A stretch of 64,000 nucleotides of DNA from Pseudomonas sp. CROZ-RG-20F-R04-15 (GTDB lineage: Bacteria > Pseudomonadota > Gammaproteobacteria > Pseudomonadales > Pseudomonadaceae). Made by a program: the position numbers and the translations under genes. Positions 25,098 to 35,156 of the stretch are shown here, piece after piece (positions within the stretch are counted from its first letter, which is position 1; each line of letters begins with the position of its first letter). The notes under the pieces are model-generated. The model made no database searches and was not told where the DNA came from. It worked only from the letters and a program-made list of their open reading frames with translations. The stretch covers positions 1 through 64,000 of the forward strand of contig NZ_JAKNQL010000018.1 in NCBI RefSeq assembly GCF_022662375.1, in the 5' to 3' direction.

Positions 25098-26627
25098 ATG
25101 TCCCTGCACCGCGTCGCCCGTATTGCCGATGTCCCTGAAGACCGTGGCCTGCAAGTTGAAATCGGTGAATGCAAGATTGTGCTGCTGCGCGCCGCTGGGC
25201 AATTACGCGCATTTCAAGGCGAATGCCCACATGCCGGGGCGCCGCTGGCTGACGGTGCGTTGTGTCACGGACGCCTGATCTGCCCGTGGCACAAGGCTGC
25301 GTTTCGCGCAGAAGACGGCGCATTGTGCGAGCCACCGGCGCTCGACAGCCTCAAACGTTATCCGCTGGAACTGCGTGGCGATGAGGTCTGGGTCGATGAT
25401 CAGCCGTTGCCCGACCCACATACCCCTCCGGCGGATGATTCGCGCACGTTCGTGATCGTCGGCGCGGGTGCGGCCGGCACCGCGTGTGCCGCGGCGCTGC
25501 GGGAAAAAGGTTTTGGTGGCCGGATCGTGATGATTGATCGCGAGGCGGATGCCGGTTACGACCGCACGGTGCTGAGCAAATTTGTTCTCGCTGGAGAAAT
25601 GCCCGCCGAGGAAACCCCGCCGCTGCGAGATGAAGCTTTTTATAAAGAGCAGCGTATTGAGCGACTGGAAAACGAAATCACCTCGCTCGACGCCACAAAC
25701 AAGATTTTGCACCTCAGCGATGGCCAGGCCCTGCGTTATGACGCGGCGGTGCTGTCTACCGGTGGCGAGCCGAATACGCTGGATTTGCCCGGCGCCGATC
25801 TTCCGCAGGTGTTCGTACTGCGCTCAAAAGCCCAAGCCGAACAGATCATGACAGCGGCCAGCCCCGATCAGCGCGCGATCATCATTGGTGACAGCTTCAT
25901 CGCCCTCGAATGCGCCTCGGCCCTGCGCCAGCATGGCCTCGACGTCACGGTGCTGGCTCGTCACGCGATTCCTTTCGCCGCGCAATTCGGCGAGGCCGTA
26001 GGCAAAGCCATCCGCGCTTTGCACGAGGAAAACGGCGTGAAGTTCATCACCGAGCACGAAGCCACCGAGATCATCGGCGACGGCAAAGTCGAAGCGGTGC
26101 TGCTGGACAATGGTCTGCGGCTTTCAGCCGACTTGGTACTGGCGGGGATCGGCGTACATCCGGCGACCGAAGCATTCGCCTCACTGCCAAGGGAAAAGGA
26201 TCAGTCATTGCGCGTCGATGACGGCATGCGCATCAGCGAAGGCCTGTGGGCCATCGGCGACATCGCCACGTTCCCGCTCCACGGCCAGACGCAACGCATC
26301 GAACATTGGCGCCTGGCCCAGCAACACGCGCGAATCGCGGCTGCCAACATGCTGGGTGGCGAGGAGCATTATCTGGACGTGCCGTTCTTCTGGACCTGGC
26401 ACTTCGGCAAGAATTACGACTATCTCGGCCACGCTGAGCACTGGGATGAGGTGGAGTTTCTCGGCGAGCCTGAACATCCGCCATTCATTGGGCTGTTCGG
26501 CAGAAACGGCATTCTGGTCGCTGCAGTCGCCTGCGAAAAAGAACGCGCCATGGCGCTGCTGGCCGAGCGCATGAAGCAACCGCTGGCTATGGAAGAGGCC
26601 TGGACATTGATCCGCGATTACGCTTGA
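25098..26627 (+). CDS. Rieske-FAD NAD(P)H oxidoreductase (AIF-like fusion)
   Basis: A 509-residue fusion. The N-terminal Rieske domain (1-100) has CPHAGAPLADG and CPWHKAAF, the Cys-His pairs for a [2Fe-2S] centre. A pyridine nucleotide-disulfide oxidoreductase domain follows, with an FAD site VIVGAGAAGTACAAALREKG (about 116-135), an NAD site near 265-285 (IIIGDSFIALECASALRQHG) and GLWAIGDIATFPL near 385. It resembles AIFL-type ferredoxin reductases that feed electrons to oxygenases, here with the ferredoxin part in the same chain. No oxygenase gene is adjacent, so the partner is unknown. Confidence 0.85.
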   Translation: MSLHRVARIADVPEDRGLQVEIGECKIVLLRAAGQLRAFQGECPHAGAPLADGALCHGRLICPWHKAAFRAEDGALCEPPALDSLKRYPLELRGDEVWVDDQPLPDPHTPPADDSRTFVIVGAGAAGTACAAALREKGFGGRIVMIDREADAGYDRTVLSKFVLAGEMPAEETPPLRDEAFYKEQRIERLENEITSLDATNKILHLSDGQALRYDAAVLSTGGEPNTLDLPGADLPQVFVLRSKAQAEQIMTAASPDQRAIIIGDSFIALECASALRQHGLDVTVLARHAIPFAAQFGEAVGKAIRALHEENGVKFITEHEATEIIGDGKVEAVLLDNGLRLSADLVLAGIGVHPATEAFASLPREKDQSLRVDDGMRISEGLWAIGDIATFPLHGQTQRIEHWRLAQQHARIAAANMLGGEEHYLDVPFFWTWHFGKNYDYLGHAEHWDEVEFLGEPEHPPFIGLFGRNGILVAAVACEKERAMALLAERMKQPLAMEEAWTLIRDYA

Positions 26628-26628
26628 T

Positions 26629-26731
26629 CGTTCCCACGCACTGCGTGGGAATGCAGCCCGTGACGCTCCGCGTCACTGGACGCAGAGCGTCCCTAGAGGC
26701 GTTCCCACGCGGAGCGTGGGAACGATCAATT
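26629..26731. repeat. GTTCCCACGC...GCGTGGGAA dispersed repeat, second copy
   Basis: Begins and ends with TGATCGTTCCCACGC-type sequence in inverted orientation, with inner stems GTGACGC/GCGTCAC and GACGCAGAGCGTCCC. It shares modules with 11652-11733. It lies in the convergent gap between the Rieske-FAD gene and pgaD and may serve both as a transcript end. Confidence 0.8.
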
Positions 26732-27257
26732 AACGGGAAAGGGGCTCGCGATTGTCGTCATCCTCGGCATGCAGAAAGATCACCCGGGGATTCTCCAGCG
26801 GTGCCAGCGGCGGTGGCAGTTCCTGCTGCTGAACCGGCCAGAAGTGCGTCACCACATGGCTGATGTCACCTTCCTGATCGTTATGGATGGTCATCACGCC
26901 GGGCGAGCGCAGTTTCCGAAAGCGCTCATCGCAGAGTTTGAAGCTCTTGCTCAACCCTTCATCGTCGATCACCGGCGACGGCAAACGGCGCTGGGCGAAG
27001 CTGCGACTTTTGCGCTGCTGGTAACGCGCCCAACCGATCAGAATCACCGCGTTGACCAACGCCACCCACAGATAAATCTGCAGCGTGCCCAATGCTTCGA
27101 ACGCCGAGTTGTCGATACGCGGCCCGCCCGCATGAGTTTCGATCAACGGCCATAGCCCACGGATCAGCAAGAACAGCAGTCCAACCCACGCCACCACGGT
27201 AAGCACCACATCGACCACGACCAGAAAGGGCCGCTGGCGGGTCCGGATGATTTTCAT
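26730..27257 (-). CDS. pgaD: PgaD, accessory subunit of poly-GlcNAc synthase
   Basis: A 175-residue inner membrane protein with two hydrophobic segments (about 11-34 and 58-77) and a cytoplasmic tail, the PgaD layout. PgaD works with PgaC in making poly-beta-1,6-N-acetylglucosamine and is the c-di-GMP-responsive partner in E. coli. I place the start at 27257 because it overlaps the pgaC stop by 4 bp (ATGA). The longer open frame to 27779 is only pgaC in another frame. It is the last gene of pgaABCD. Confidence 0.85.
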   Translation of the reverse strand: MKIIRTRQRPFLVVVDVVLTVVAWVGLLFLLIRGLWPLIETHAGGPRIDNSAFEALGTLQIYLWVALVNAVILIGWARYQQRKSRSFAQRRLPSPVIDDEGLSKSFKLCDERFRKLRSPGVMTIHNDQEGDISHVVTHFWPVQQQELPPPLAPLENPRVIFLHAEDDDNREPLSR

Positions 27258-28609
27258 TTGATGACCTCCTCTTCGTCGTCGCCAATCGGTTTGATACCCC
27301 GGTCGGGACTGACCCAACGCGCACGTTTCTGATGTTGGCCGAACAAGACTTTCGGGAAGCTGACCAGCGTGGTCAGCAAACTGACAAACCAGAAGGCAAT
27401 CGGGTACCAGACCACCCAGAACATGGTCTTGCCCAACCCCGGCTCGTAGCGGCGGTCGATGATGATGCTGACGGCGAACTGCACCAGGCAGACAAATGCC
27501 AGCAGCAATCCAGTAAATGCCGGCGGCATCAGGTGATCCACAGCGATCGCCTCCGGCATGACCACAAATTTGCCGACGCCCCAGAAAATCACCGACAGCA
27601 GGAAGGTAAACGCCCAACCGGTCGACAGGCAGTATTCGAACAGCAGTGGCCACAGATAACGATGACGGTACTGCCAGATGCCGCGAATGTTCTTGAACAG
27701 CACTTCGGCGCCGCCCTGGGCCCAGCGCAGACGCTGCTTCCACAAGCCGCCGAGGGTTTCCGGCATCAGAATCCAGCACAACGCGCGCGGCTCGTAGAAG
27801 ATGCTCCAGTGATCAAGTTGCAGCTTCCAGCTGATGTCGATGTCTTCGGTGATCATGTCCGGGCTCCAGTAACCGACGCGGTTCAGCGCGGTACGGCGGA
27901 ACGCGACGATCACTCCGGACACGGTGAAAATCCGCCCGAACACCCGTTGCGTGCGCTTGATCAACCCGATGATCGACGAGAACTCACCGACCTGAACCCG
28001 CCCGACCAGCGTCGAACGCGTGCGAATCCGCGGGTTGCCGGTCACCGCGCCAAGCCGTGCGTTATCCAGCATCGGTGCGACCAGATACGCCGCCGTATTC
28101 GGCGCCAGCAGCGCGTCGCCGTCGATGCACACCAGATATTCGCTGCGCGCCGCGATCGCGCCCATGCGCAGAGCGACAGCCTTGCCCTGGTTTTCCGCCA
28201 GATGCAGCACGCGCAGGCGTGGATCTTCTTTGGCCAAGGCATCGAGCACTTCGGCGGTGTTGTCCTTGGAGCCGTCGTTGATCGCGATGACTTCGATGTT
28301 CGGGTAATGCTGAGCCAGCGCCGCGTGGATCGTATCGGCGGCGTTGTCACCTTCGTTGTAGCAAGGGATCAGGATCGAGATCAGCGGCTCGCCTTCCAGT
28401 GGCGGCGGCAGCGTGTCGTCCTGCCACGGCCAGTGACGCTCCCAGTGCAACCAGAAATACAGGCCGCCGGCAATCCACAACCCGGACATGAACAACGGGT
28501 AGAAGAACACGAAGTCCATCAGGAACTGCCCGGTGACCAGGAAGATCAGGCCCAGCGGCACGCCGAGGACGAGCGCCAGAACAAGCAGGGCTAACAGTCT
28601 ATCCAGCAT
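27254..28609 (-). CDS. pgaC: Poly-beta-1,6-N-acetylglucosamine synthase
   Basis: A 451-residue GT2 glycosyltransferase of the inner membrane. Hydrophobic segments flank the catalytic domain at about 4-25, 34-55 and 330-430. Catalytic motifs are ISILIPCYNEGDNA, INDGSKDNT, the DxD in LVCIDGDALL, TEDIDISWKLQ and KQRLRWAQGG. It polymerises UDP-GlcNAc into the biofilm polysaccharide PNAG. One base separates it from pgaB upstream, and it overlaps pgaD by 4 bp. Confidence 0.95.
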   Translation of the reverse strand: MLDRLLALLVLALVLGVPLGLIFLVTGQFLMDFVFFYPLFMSGLWIAGGLYFWLHWERHWPWQDDTLPPPLEGEPLISILIPCYNEGDNAADTIHAALAQHYPNIEVIAINDGSKDNTAEVLDALAKEDPRLRVLHLAENQGKAVALRMGAIAARSEYLVCIDGDALLAPNTAAYLVAPMLDNARLGAVTGNPRIRTRSTLVGRVQVGEFSSIIGLIKRTQRVFGRIFTVSGVIVAFRRTALNRVGYWSPDMITEDIDISWKLQLDHWSIFYEPRALCWILMPETLGGLWKQRLRWAQGGAEVLFKNIRGIWQYRHRYLWPLLFEYCLSTGWAFTFLLSVIFWGVGKFVVMPEAIAVDHLMPPAFTGLLLAFVCLVQFAVSIIIDRRYEPGLGKTMFWVVWYPIAFWFVSLLTTLVSFPKVLFGQHQKRARWVSPDRGIKPIGDDEEEVIK

Positions 28610-28610
28610 G

Positions 28611-30614
28611 TTATGGATTCCATTTGTTGGAGAGCGCAGGCCTTACGGTTTTCAGGTCCGGCAGGTTGTCGAGGAAGTTGTCCGGGTAGTAACCGAAACT
28701 GGTCGCGCCCTGACGCTTGAGGCGGCCCATCCAGTCCGCCAGATGCGCGCCATCGATGTCGGCCTGATCCTTCTTGGTCCAGTCGCGGGCCTGCAATTCG
28801 AACACCGTGCGATCCAGCGCGCCGGGACGTTTCTTGACCGTTGCCACCAACGCCTCCAGCCACGGGCCGGACTGCGCCTGGGTCTGTTTTTCCATCAGTG
28901 GCATGGCCATCGGCGCGGTCCAGTCGTAGGTCACGAGGAAATCGTCGAGGTTCTGTGCGAACCACGCTTCGCTCTCGGGGTTGAGCATTGGCTCGGCGAA
29001 GATGTTGCGCGCGGTCTGCACCTGCGGACCGCGAATCGCACGGACTTTGGCGGTCAGCTCATTGGTGAAGTCGATGAGGTATCTGCTCTTGAAGCGGGTC
29101 CAGCGCTGCATCGCGGCCGGATCGTCGCGCAGGGCGGCAATCGAACCCGGCAAGCCATGGGCAGCGTAGGCTTTCAAGGCTTCAGGGCTGGCGTCTTCAA
29201 AGTCAGAAAGCACCGCATCGTCGTGGTAGAGAATGCCGTCGACCGAAGTCAGGCGCGCCACGTCTTCATAGATTTCACCGATGATCCGCCGCACCTCGGG
29301 ATCGAACGGCGACAGACGTTTGTACTGGTCCGGATCGACTGCTGTGGTGCCGGTTTTCGGGTCCCAGCGGGTGACACGCGGCAGCTTCGAATCAAGTCCG
29401 AAACTGAGCACTGGCATCCAGGCAAAAACCTTCACGTGGGCACGAGTGCGCAGCTGCCAGGCAACCCGGTCAAAGATGTCGGCGCGTACCGGCAAGTGGC
29501 GGTTGGGGAAGTACAGCGAATGCACCAGGCCATCGCCCTTGGGATCAGCGAAGGCTTGCAGGAACACCGTGTTGGCGCCCATGTCAGCCATGCGCTGCAC
29601 CAGTTTGCCGAGGTTGATGTCCTGTTGCGCCGGGTCCGGGTCGTAGACGTTATCCAGATCGACGTGGACCACGCGCATGGCGAAATCCGACTGCACACCG
29701 ACGACGCTGTTGGCGAAATGCTCGCCGTCAGGGTCAGAGGCGACCAGAAAGCGTGGGCTGCTCATCAGGTTGTCGAGGGCATCGAGACCGTCGTCCAGGG
29801 TCAGGGCCATTTCATAGCCCTGCTCACCGACCACGGTCAACGAAGTACCGTCCGCCGTGCCGTACGGCCAGACCCAGACGCGCGGCTTCTTGCCGGTGAC
29901 CTTGCGGATTTTCTCCGAGATGTTGCTCACATCGGTACGAATCCGCGCCTGAAAGTCAGCCTCGGATTCGTAGCGTTTGGTCACCGGGTCGTAACGCCGG
30001 GTCGCCGCTGCCGGCTGCAGGTTGCCTTGCGGGTTGGCCAGAATCCCTTTGTGGTTGGCGTCGGTGTGCGCGGCGATTTCCACCAGACCGGATTGCGAGA
30101 TTTCACGCACCTGATCCCAGGTCAGGAAGTCGGAACGCGCACGCGGCGCGCCGGCGAAGTCCACCGGTTGATTGAGCGGCGTGTCGATCCAGCTGCCGAC
30201 CGGCGCCAGCAACGCATGCCAGTTATAGGCGCGCAGCACCGGCAGTACGCGGGTGTAGAAGCTCGAATAGCCGTCGTCGAAGCTGAGCAGAATAGCCTTC
30301 GCCGGCAGCTCCGGGCCGCCCTTGCGCGCGGCCATGATCTGGTCGACCGTCACCGGTTTGTAGCCATTTTCGCGCAGCCACGCGAGTTGCTCGATCATGC
30401 GCTCGGTGCGCACCGCCACCACGGCCTGATCGGGATCGCGGTCTTCGACGTCGTGATAGGCGATGCCGAGCACGTGATTTTTCGGCCACGGTTTTTCACT
30501 GGCCGCCAGCGGGCGCTCGGACGGCGGCGCGAAGGCCGGAGCTTGCTGGGCACAGGCGCTGACCAGCAGCGCTCCCAGCAGAAGGATGAAACGCGAAATC
30601 AAAGGCATCTTCAA
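28611..30614 (-). CDS. pgaB: PNAG deacetylase/hydrolase lipoprotein
   Basis: A 667-residue outer-membrane lipoprotein. The signal ends in LLVSAC, a lipobox. The N-terminal CE4 polysaccharide deacetylase domain (about 45-290) shows LGIAYHDVED, ILLSFDDGYSSFYTRVLPVL and EIAAHTDANH, the metal and catalytic residues. The C-terminal glycoside hydrolase (GH153) domain covers about 310-650. PgaB partly deacetylates PNAG before export through PgaA. It lies 6 bp after pgaA. Confidence 0.95.
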   Translation of the reverse strand: MKMPLISRFILLLGALLVSACAQQAPAFAPPSERPLAASEKPWPKNHVLGIAYHDVEDRDPDQAVVAVRTERMIEQLAWLRENGYKPVTVDQIMAARKGGPELPAKAILLSFDDGYSSFYTRVLPVLRAYNWHALLAPVGSWIDTPLNQPVDFAGAPRARSDFLTWDQVREISQSGLVEIAAHTDANHKGILANPQGNLQPAAATRRYDPVTKRYESEADFQARIRTDVSNISEKIRKVTGKKPRVWVWPYGTADGTSLTVVGEQGYEMALTLDDGLDALDNLMSSPRFLVASDPDGEHFANSVVGVQSDFAMRVVHVDLDNVYDPDPAQQDINLGKLVQRMADMGANTVFLQAFADPKGDGLVHSLYFPNRHLPVRADIFDRVAWQLRTRAHVKVFAWMPVLSFGLDSKLPRVTRWDPKTGTTAVDPDQYKRLSPFDPEVRRIIGEIYEDVARLTSVDGILYHDDAVLSDFEDASPEALKAYAAHGLPGSIAALRDDPAAMQRWTRFKSRYLIDFTNELTAKVRAIRGPQVQTARNIFAEPMLNPESEAWFAQNLDDFLVTYDWTAPMAMPLMEKQTQAQSGPWLEALVATVKKRPGALDRTVFELQARDWTKKDQADIDGAHLADWMGRLKRQGATSFGYYPDNFLDNLPDLKTVRPALSNKWNP

Positions 30615-30620
30615 ACTCTT

Positions 30621-33101
30621 CTAGAAGCGGAAAGTGAGGTCGACGAGCAGACGCAGATCGGTCTCCCGATCACCGTCGTAAGGCCGGTTGATCACACTGA
30701 ACAAGCCGCCCACCTCGAACACGTCGTTCCAGGCATAACGCTGGCCGTAACCGAGCAAGGCCATGCCGCCGGTGCCGTGATCACGCTGGCTGTACGTCCC
30801 CGCGCCGGCCTGGAACTGCTGGCTCCAGGAGGTTTCGTAGCGGTGGTAAAGCACGTGATTGACGTTGACCAGCGGCATCACGCTGAAGTCGGATTTCGGG
30901 TTGAAGTACGGCACGTCATCGGACTTGGAGTTGTGGCTGGTGCCGACTTCCAGTCCCGCATCGACCTGCACGTTCGGCGCGCTGTAGACGCCCTCGCGAC
31001 CGGTGAGCAAGGCTTCGACGCGGTTGTTGCCGTCGCTGAAATGCGACGGGCTGACGGCCAGTTTCCACTCGCGGCTTTCGTTGGCGCGCCAGCGGATAAA
31101 ACCGCTGCCGCCATTGGCCTTGATGTCGCTGTTGAGCGCGCGCAATGGCGTCTCGGCCGACAGGTATTCGAGGCTGCCGCCGTACTGCCAGTGGTCATTG
31201 ATGTCGCGGGCAATCGCCAGCCGTGCGCCCTGTTTGTCGCCGAAACCGTAGGAGTGATTGGAGACTTCCGCTTCGAGGGTCATATCGCGGGTGCGGCGCT
31301 CCAGGCCGACACGCTGGAAGCGATGATTGCCGGTGCCTTCAGCGAAGTCGCCGGTGGCATAGCCGGCCCCGGCGAACACGCGCCAGTCTTCATCGATAGG
31401 CGGGCTGTACAGGGTGGTCTGGATGCCAAAATCGCGGCTGCCGCTGACGGCGCCGGCATCGCCACTGCCGCCACCATTGGCCTTGCCGCCGTAAGCTTCG
31501 ACGCGCAGTTCCGACATGTCATGCACTTCGCGTTCGCGAGCCAGACGCTGCACCTGGCGGTTATCCGGATAACGCGCGACGACGTCATCAGTCAGCGCAT
31601 CCATTTGCCGCCATTCCTGCAGTTCCATGGCGGTGTGGGCCTGACCGATTTCCAGGCCCATGTCGCGCGGCACCATGCTCTCGGTTTCCTTGAGCTGCAT
31701 TTCCGCGCGGCGCGGCCAGTTGCGGGCCAGGTACAGATCGGCCTGAGCCAGACGCAAACCGACGTTGCCCGGCGCCTGATCGACCAAGGTCTGCAAACGC
31801 TCCTCACCGTGAGGCAAATCGGAACCGTAAGTCCCGGCCTGAGCGGCGAGTTGCTGGGCATCCATCCATTCATCGTTGGGGTTGCCGATCGGCAAGCCTT
31901 TCAGCTCGATACGCGGATGCTGAGTCTTGGCCAAGTCTTCGGCGACTTTGCGCGCATCGTCGGCGCGGTCGCTTTCCAGTAACGAGTAATACAGTGCTGT
32001 GGTGTCTTCGAGGCGGTCGCCGACATCGGCGTCTGGCGCCGACAACACCTGCCGATAGAGGTCGGTGGCGATTTCCGGCTGGCGTTGATCCAGATACGAC
32101 GCAGCTACCCAGCGCAGGGCGTAAGTCGGAATCTTCACGCCTTCGGCTTGCAGCTTTTGGTACTCAGTAATGACGTCGGCGGTGCGTGCGCGGGCCTTGA
32201 GTGCGCCCATGCGGTCGATGCGCCAGCGAACCACATCGTCGTGTGCTGCAGCGTCCGGCGTCCAGGTGGCGAGCAGTTTGTCGTAGTCGGCCAACGCGCG
32301 GTCGGCGATGACATAGCGTTCTTTCTCACTGCGCGTGGCGAGTTCGGCCAGGCGTACTCGCTCGGCGGCGAGATCGCCTTCGAGGCGACGCAGGGTCACC
32401 GGATCAATCAGACCCGGACGCTGATTGGCCAGACGCAACGCCGGCTCCGGCAGACGAGCCTTTTGCAGGGCGACCACGTATTCACGAGCGACTTCAGGTT
32501 TGTTGCCGGCGCGTTTGAAGGCCTGGTCGTATTCGAACAGGGCGTCGTACTGCTTGCCGGCGCGAGTCAAGGCGTAGCCCAGCGCCAGACGACGGGAAGG
32601 ATCATCGGGTTTGGCCGCCACCAGCGCTTTGGCGCGGGTCACCGCTTCATCAGGTTTACCGGCGTCAGCCTGGGTCAGGGCCAGGCCCAATTGCAGGTCG
32701 GCATTATCCGGCTCCAGCGCCAAGGCCTTGTTGTAGACCTGGGTCGCCTGATCCCAGCGTTTGAGATTGCGGTAGGCACGCGCGGTGGCAGTCAGTGCCT
32801 GCACCGGCAGGAGGCGATCGCGGCCCTGGGTTTCATAAACCTGCACCACTTCGGCGTCGAGGCCGGCCCAACTGGCGATCTGCAAGTGATCGCTGATCTG
32901 CCCGGTGGTCGACTGGCCGGGTGGCACCTGACGCAAAACCGTCAGCGCCGGCGTGGTTTGCCCGGCACGGGCGTCGCGCACCATCTGATCGTAGGGTGTG
33001 TCGGCAAACGCCAGCGCCGGCCAGAGCAACTGGCTGCACAGCGCGACTCGGAACAACGGGCGTAAACCACGATGTAATACAGGAACATCAATACGCGGCA
33101 T
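30621..33101 (-). CDS. pgaA: PNAG outer membrane porin
   Basis: An 826-residue exporter. A signal peptide (about 1-34, ending LAFA) is followed by a TPR superhelix (about 40-510; repeats such as LALEPDNADLQLGLALTQADAGKPDEAV) and a C-terminal 16-strand beta-barrel (about 540-826) ending ETDLRLLVDLTFRF with a terminal Phe, as for outer membrane porins. It is the first gene of pgaABCD. No regulator is adjacent; the 257-bp region upstream has no obvious gene. Confidence 0.95.
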   Translation of the reverse strand: MPRIDVPVLHRGLRPLFRVALCSQLLWPALAFADTPYDQMVRDARAGQTTPALTVLRQVPPGQSTTGQISDHLQIASWAGLDAEVVQVYETQGRDRLLPVQALTATARAYRNLKRWDQATQVYNKALALEPDNADLQLGLALTQADAGKPDEAVTRAKALVAAKPDDPSRRLALGYALTRAGKQYDALFEYDQAFKRAGNKPEVAREYVVALQKARLPEPALRLANQRPGLIDPVTLRRLEGDLAAERVRLAELATRSEKERYVIADRALADYDKLLATWTPDAAAHDDVVRWRIDRMGALKARARTADVITEYQKLQAEGVKIPTYALRWVAASYLDQRQPEIATDLYRQVLSAPDADVGDRLEDTTALYYSLLESDRADDARKVAEDLAKTQHPRIELKGLPIGNPNDEWMDAQQLAAQAGTYGSDLPHGEERLQTLVDQAPGNVGLRLAQADLYLARNWPRRAEMQLKETESMVPRDMGLEIGQAHTAMELQEWRQMDALTDDVVARYPDNRQVQRLAREREVHDMSELRVEAYGGKANGGGSGDAGAVSGSRDFGIQTTLYSPPIDEDWRVFAGAGYATGDFAEGTGNHRFQRVGLERRTRDMTLEAEVSNHSYGFGDKQGARLAIARDINDHWQYGGSLEYLSAETPLRALNSDIKANGGSGFIRWRANESREWKLAVSPSHFSDGNNRVEALLTGREGVYSAPNVQVDAGLEVGTSHNSKSDDVPYFNPKSDFSVMPLVNVNHVLYHRYETSWSQQFQAGAGTYSQRDHGTGGMALLGYGQRYAWNDVFEVGGLFSVINRPYDGDRETDLRLLVDLTFRF

Positions 33102-33303
33102 TCGTCAGCATCCTTACATGGCCAGCCGGGACGCAATGCCCTCCTTGCCCTTTCGTAACGGTGGCCGCGAAGCACATACCACGGCCAAGCTTAGTCAGGC
33201 AGTCTTGCACGCAAGCGTAGACCAATCTTCGGAACACAATAATTGTTCAGAATCGTGCTGGCGGCTCAGCCAGCACACCGAAAACCCGAACGCCAGACAG
33301 CAA

Positions 33304-33340
33304 AACGCCCGGCGTCCGTGCGATACAGAGGCCGGGCGTT
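33304..33340 (-). terminator. Terminator downstream of the DUF945 gene
   Basis: AACGCCCGGC and GCCGGGCGTT are perfect 10-bp arms with a 17-base loop, 19 bp past the stop of the minus-strand gene, with TTTT following on that strand. Confidence 0.7.
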
Positions 33341-33358
33341 GCTATTAAGAGCGCAGGA

Positions 33359-34864
33359 TTACTGCACTTGCGTGACGCCTGCGAACTTGCTCATCAGGAA
33401 GCCGACGAACTGCTCGACGGTCATCTTCTGGCCGTTGAATTCAACCTGATTGGCGGCGTAATGCAGCTTGGTCACGACGTTGCTGCCGTCGACGACGGCC
33501 AACTGCGAACCGACCGCCATGCCCGCAAACATGTCGGCCGCTTCCTTGGATTGATCGACGATGGCTTTGGCATCGGTCTGGCCGTCGAGTTGCGCCTGCA
33601 CACTGAGCAGATCGACCAGCATCGGCTTGGACACCTGGATATTCAGATCCAGCAATGCAACCAGTTGTTTGCCCAGTTGATCCGGTGGCAAGTCCATCGA
33701 TTGTGGCTTGGTCAGGTCGATCACCAGATTGGCTTTGCTTTCGCCGTTGGCAGTGTTGAACGACAGGTTCTCCAGCGCAATCTGCGGGCCGGCGGCCAGC
33801 AGTTTCTGCAGGTCGGCTTTGACCTGGGCGTTTTCAGCTTCGGTGAGGTTCAGCTCCGGCGCTGGCAAGCCCTGGGCTGCGGCTTCGGCGGCGGCTTTTT
33901 CGTACGGCTGCAATTTGGTCTGGTAGATCTGCATCAGCGACATGGTCGACGGGATGTCGAGGTTTTTCAGGCTCATGGCCATATTGGCCGAGCCGATTTT
34001 CTTGTCGTTGAGGCTGACTTCGCCAATCTTGTAATCAGCACGGCCCGAGGCATTGCTGCCGGATTCTTCGGTGAGGTTCTTCATTTCGAAGTTCTTCACG
34101 CCGAGTACCGATTGCTTGGTGCCGAAGGTGGTTTTGCTGTTGGTCAGCACCAGGGTGTTTTCCCCGGTGTAGTAGCCGTAGCTGCTCTTGGCGAGGTTAC
34201 TGGCCAGGGTCAGACCGTTGAGTTCGACCTGCACGGGCGCCTGATCTTCAGCGACGGTGACCAGTTTCAGGTTGTCCATGTAACCGTCCGCCTTGACCTT
34301 CTGCGCCTGGGCGTTGGCCGAAATGTTCATGGTCAGGCCGGAGAACTTCAGGCTCGACTGCTCATCCAGTGCCGTTTCGAACGGCAGCAGGTCGAGGGTG
34401 CTGGTGGTGGATTCGTCGTAGCCGATGCTGGTCACGCCTTTGAGCGGTGCGGCGCCCTTGGTCGCGGCGAACCATTTTTCGGTGGCCGGGTTCTTTTCCA
34501 GCTCGTAGTTGCTGGTGGCCATGACCGGCAGCCATTTCAGCGAGACCAGACGCGAGAACGGCAGTGGACCGTGTTCGATGTGGTCGACGAAGAGCAATTC
34601 GACCGGCTTGTCGCCAAACATCTCGCCTTCACCCTTGAGGCGGTAGTGCGCGGTGCTGGTGAAGGTATGGCGGTCGAGCGACACCAGTTCCAGCGACGCG
34701 GTGCCGTTGGAGCCGGCCATCGCGGTTTGCAGCTCTTTGTTGGCATTGCTGACGGCGTTGTTCAACACGCCTTCGATCTTGGTCCCGGTGTACCAGGCCC
34801 CGCCTGCGCTGATCGCGCCGATGGCAACAACAATTCCGAGGAGCACGCCTGCTGATTTATTCAT
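33359..34864 (-). CDS. YdgA-like DUF945 envelope protein
   Basis: A 501-residue protein anchored by an N-terminal hydrophobic segment (about 7-28) with the rest probably in the periplasm. It matches the DUF945/YdgA family: KIEGVLNNAVSNANKELQTAM near the start and repeated beta-rich segments such as GLTLASNLAKSSYGYYTGENTLVLTNSKTTFG. Function is not established. It is transcribed alone, with a terminator behind it and a long leader region in front. The C-terminus (FAGMAVGSQLAVVDGSNVVTKLHYAANQVEFNGQKM) is also conserved in the family as far as I recall. Confidence 0.8.
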   Translation of the reverse strand: MNKSAGVLLGIVVAIGAISAGGAWYTGTKIEGVLNNAVSNANKELQTAMAGSNGTASLELVSLDRHTFTSTAHYRLKGEGEMFGDKPVELLFVDHIEHGPLPFSRLVSLKWLPVMATSNYELEKNPATEKWFAATKGAAPLKGVTSIGYDESTTSTLDLLPFETALDEQSSLKFSGLTMNISANAQAQKVKADGYMDNLKLVTVAEDQAPVQVELNGLTLASNLAKSSYGYYTGENTLVLTNSKTTFGTKQSVLGVKNFEMKNLTEESGSNASGRADYKIGEVSLNDKKIGSANMAMSLKNLDIPSTMSLMQIYQTKLQPYEKAAAEAAAQGLPAPELNLTEAENAQVKADLQKLLAAGPQIALENLSFNTANGESKANLVIDLTKPQSMDLPPDQLGKQLVALLDLNIQVSKPMLVDLLSVQAQLDGQTDAKAIVDQSKEAADMFAGMAVGSQLAVVDGSNVVTKLHYAANQVEFNGQKMTVEQFVGFLMSKFAGVTQVQ

Positions 34865-35068
34865 GAATGACCTGATCGATTTCCGTGGCTGTGAGTGTGG
34901 TCGTCTTCCCTGAACCCGTGACCGGGTCGCGGCTCGACTGCGCTGAATTCAGCGGTGGAGATTAGCACCGGGCGCGCAAGGTGGCCCAATGTTTAAAGGT
35001 GAAAGAGTGTCTATGGGGAGAGTGGACAGCGTTCAGGCGGGAAGAGTTTCGGTGTTTTTCAGTCCGCC

Positions 35069-35133
35069 TTCGCGAGCAGGCTCGCTCCCACAAGGACAAC
35101 GCTGTACCTGTGGGAGCGAGCCTGCTCGCGAAG
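35069..35133. repeat. REP pair (REPIN) 5
   Basis: Inverted REP cores about 20 bp apart lie between the DUF945 gene start and the downstream end of the 35.2-kb gene. This is the shortest spacing of the set together with REPIN 6. Confidence 0.9.
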
Positions 35134-35156
35134 GGGCCAGATGATTCAGCAGAGAA

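Noticed and set aside
28533..31982. Open frame of 1149 codons on the plus strand across pgaB and pgaA
   Set aside because: It is antisense to clear pga genes. The composition (many Arg, His, Gln, Val) is typical of a reverse-strand shadow in high-GC DNA, and it matches no family I know.
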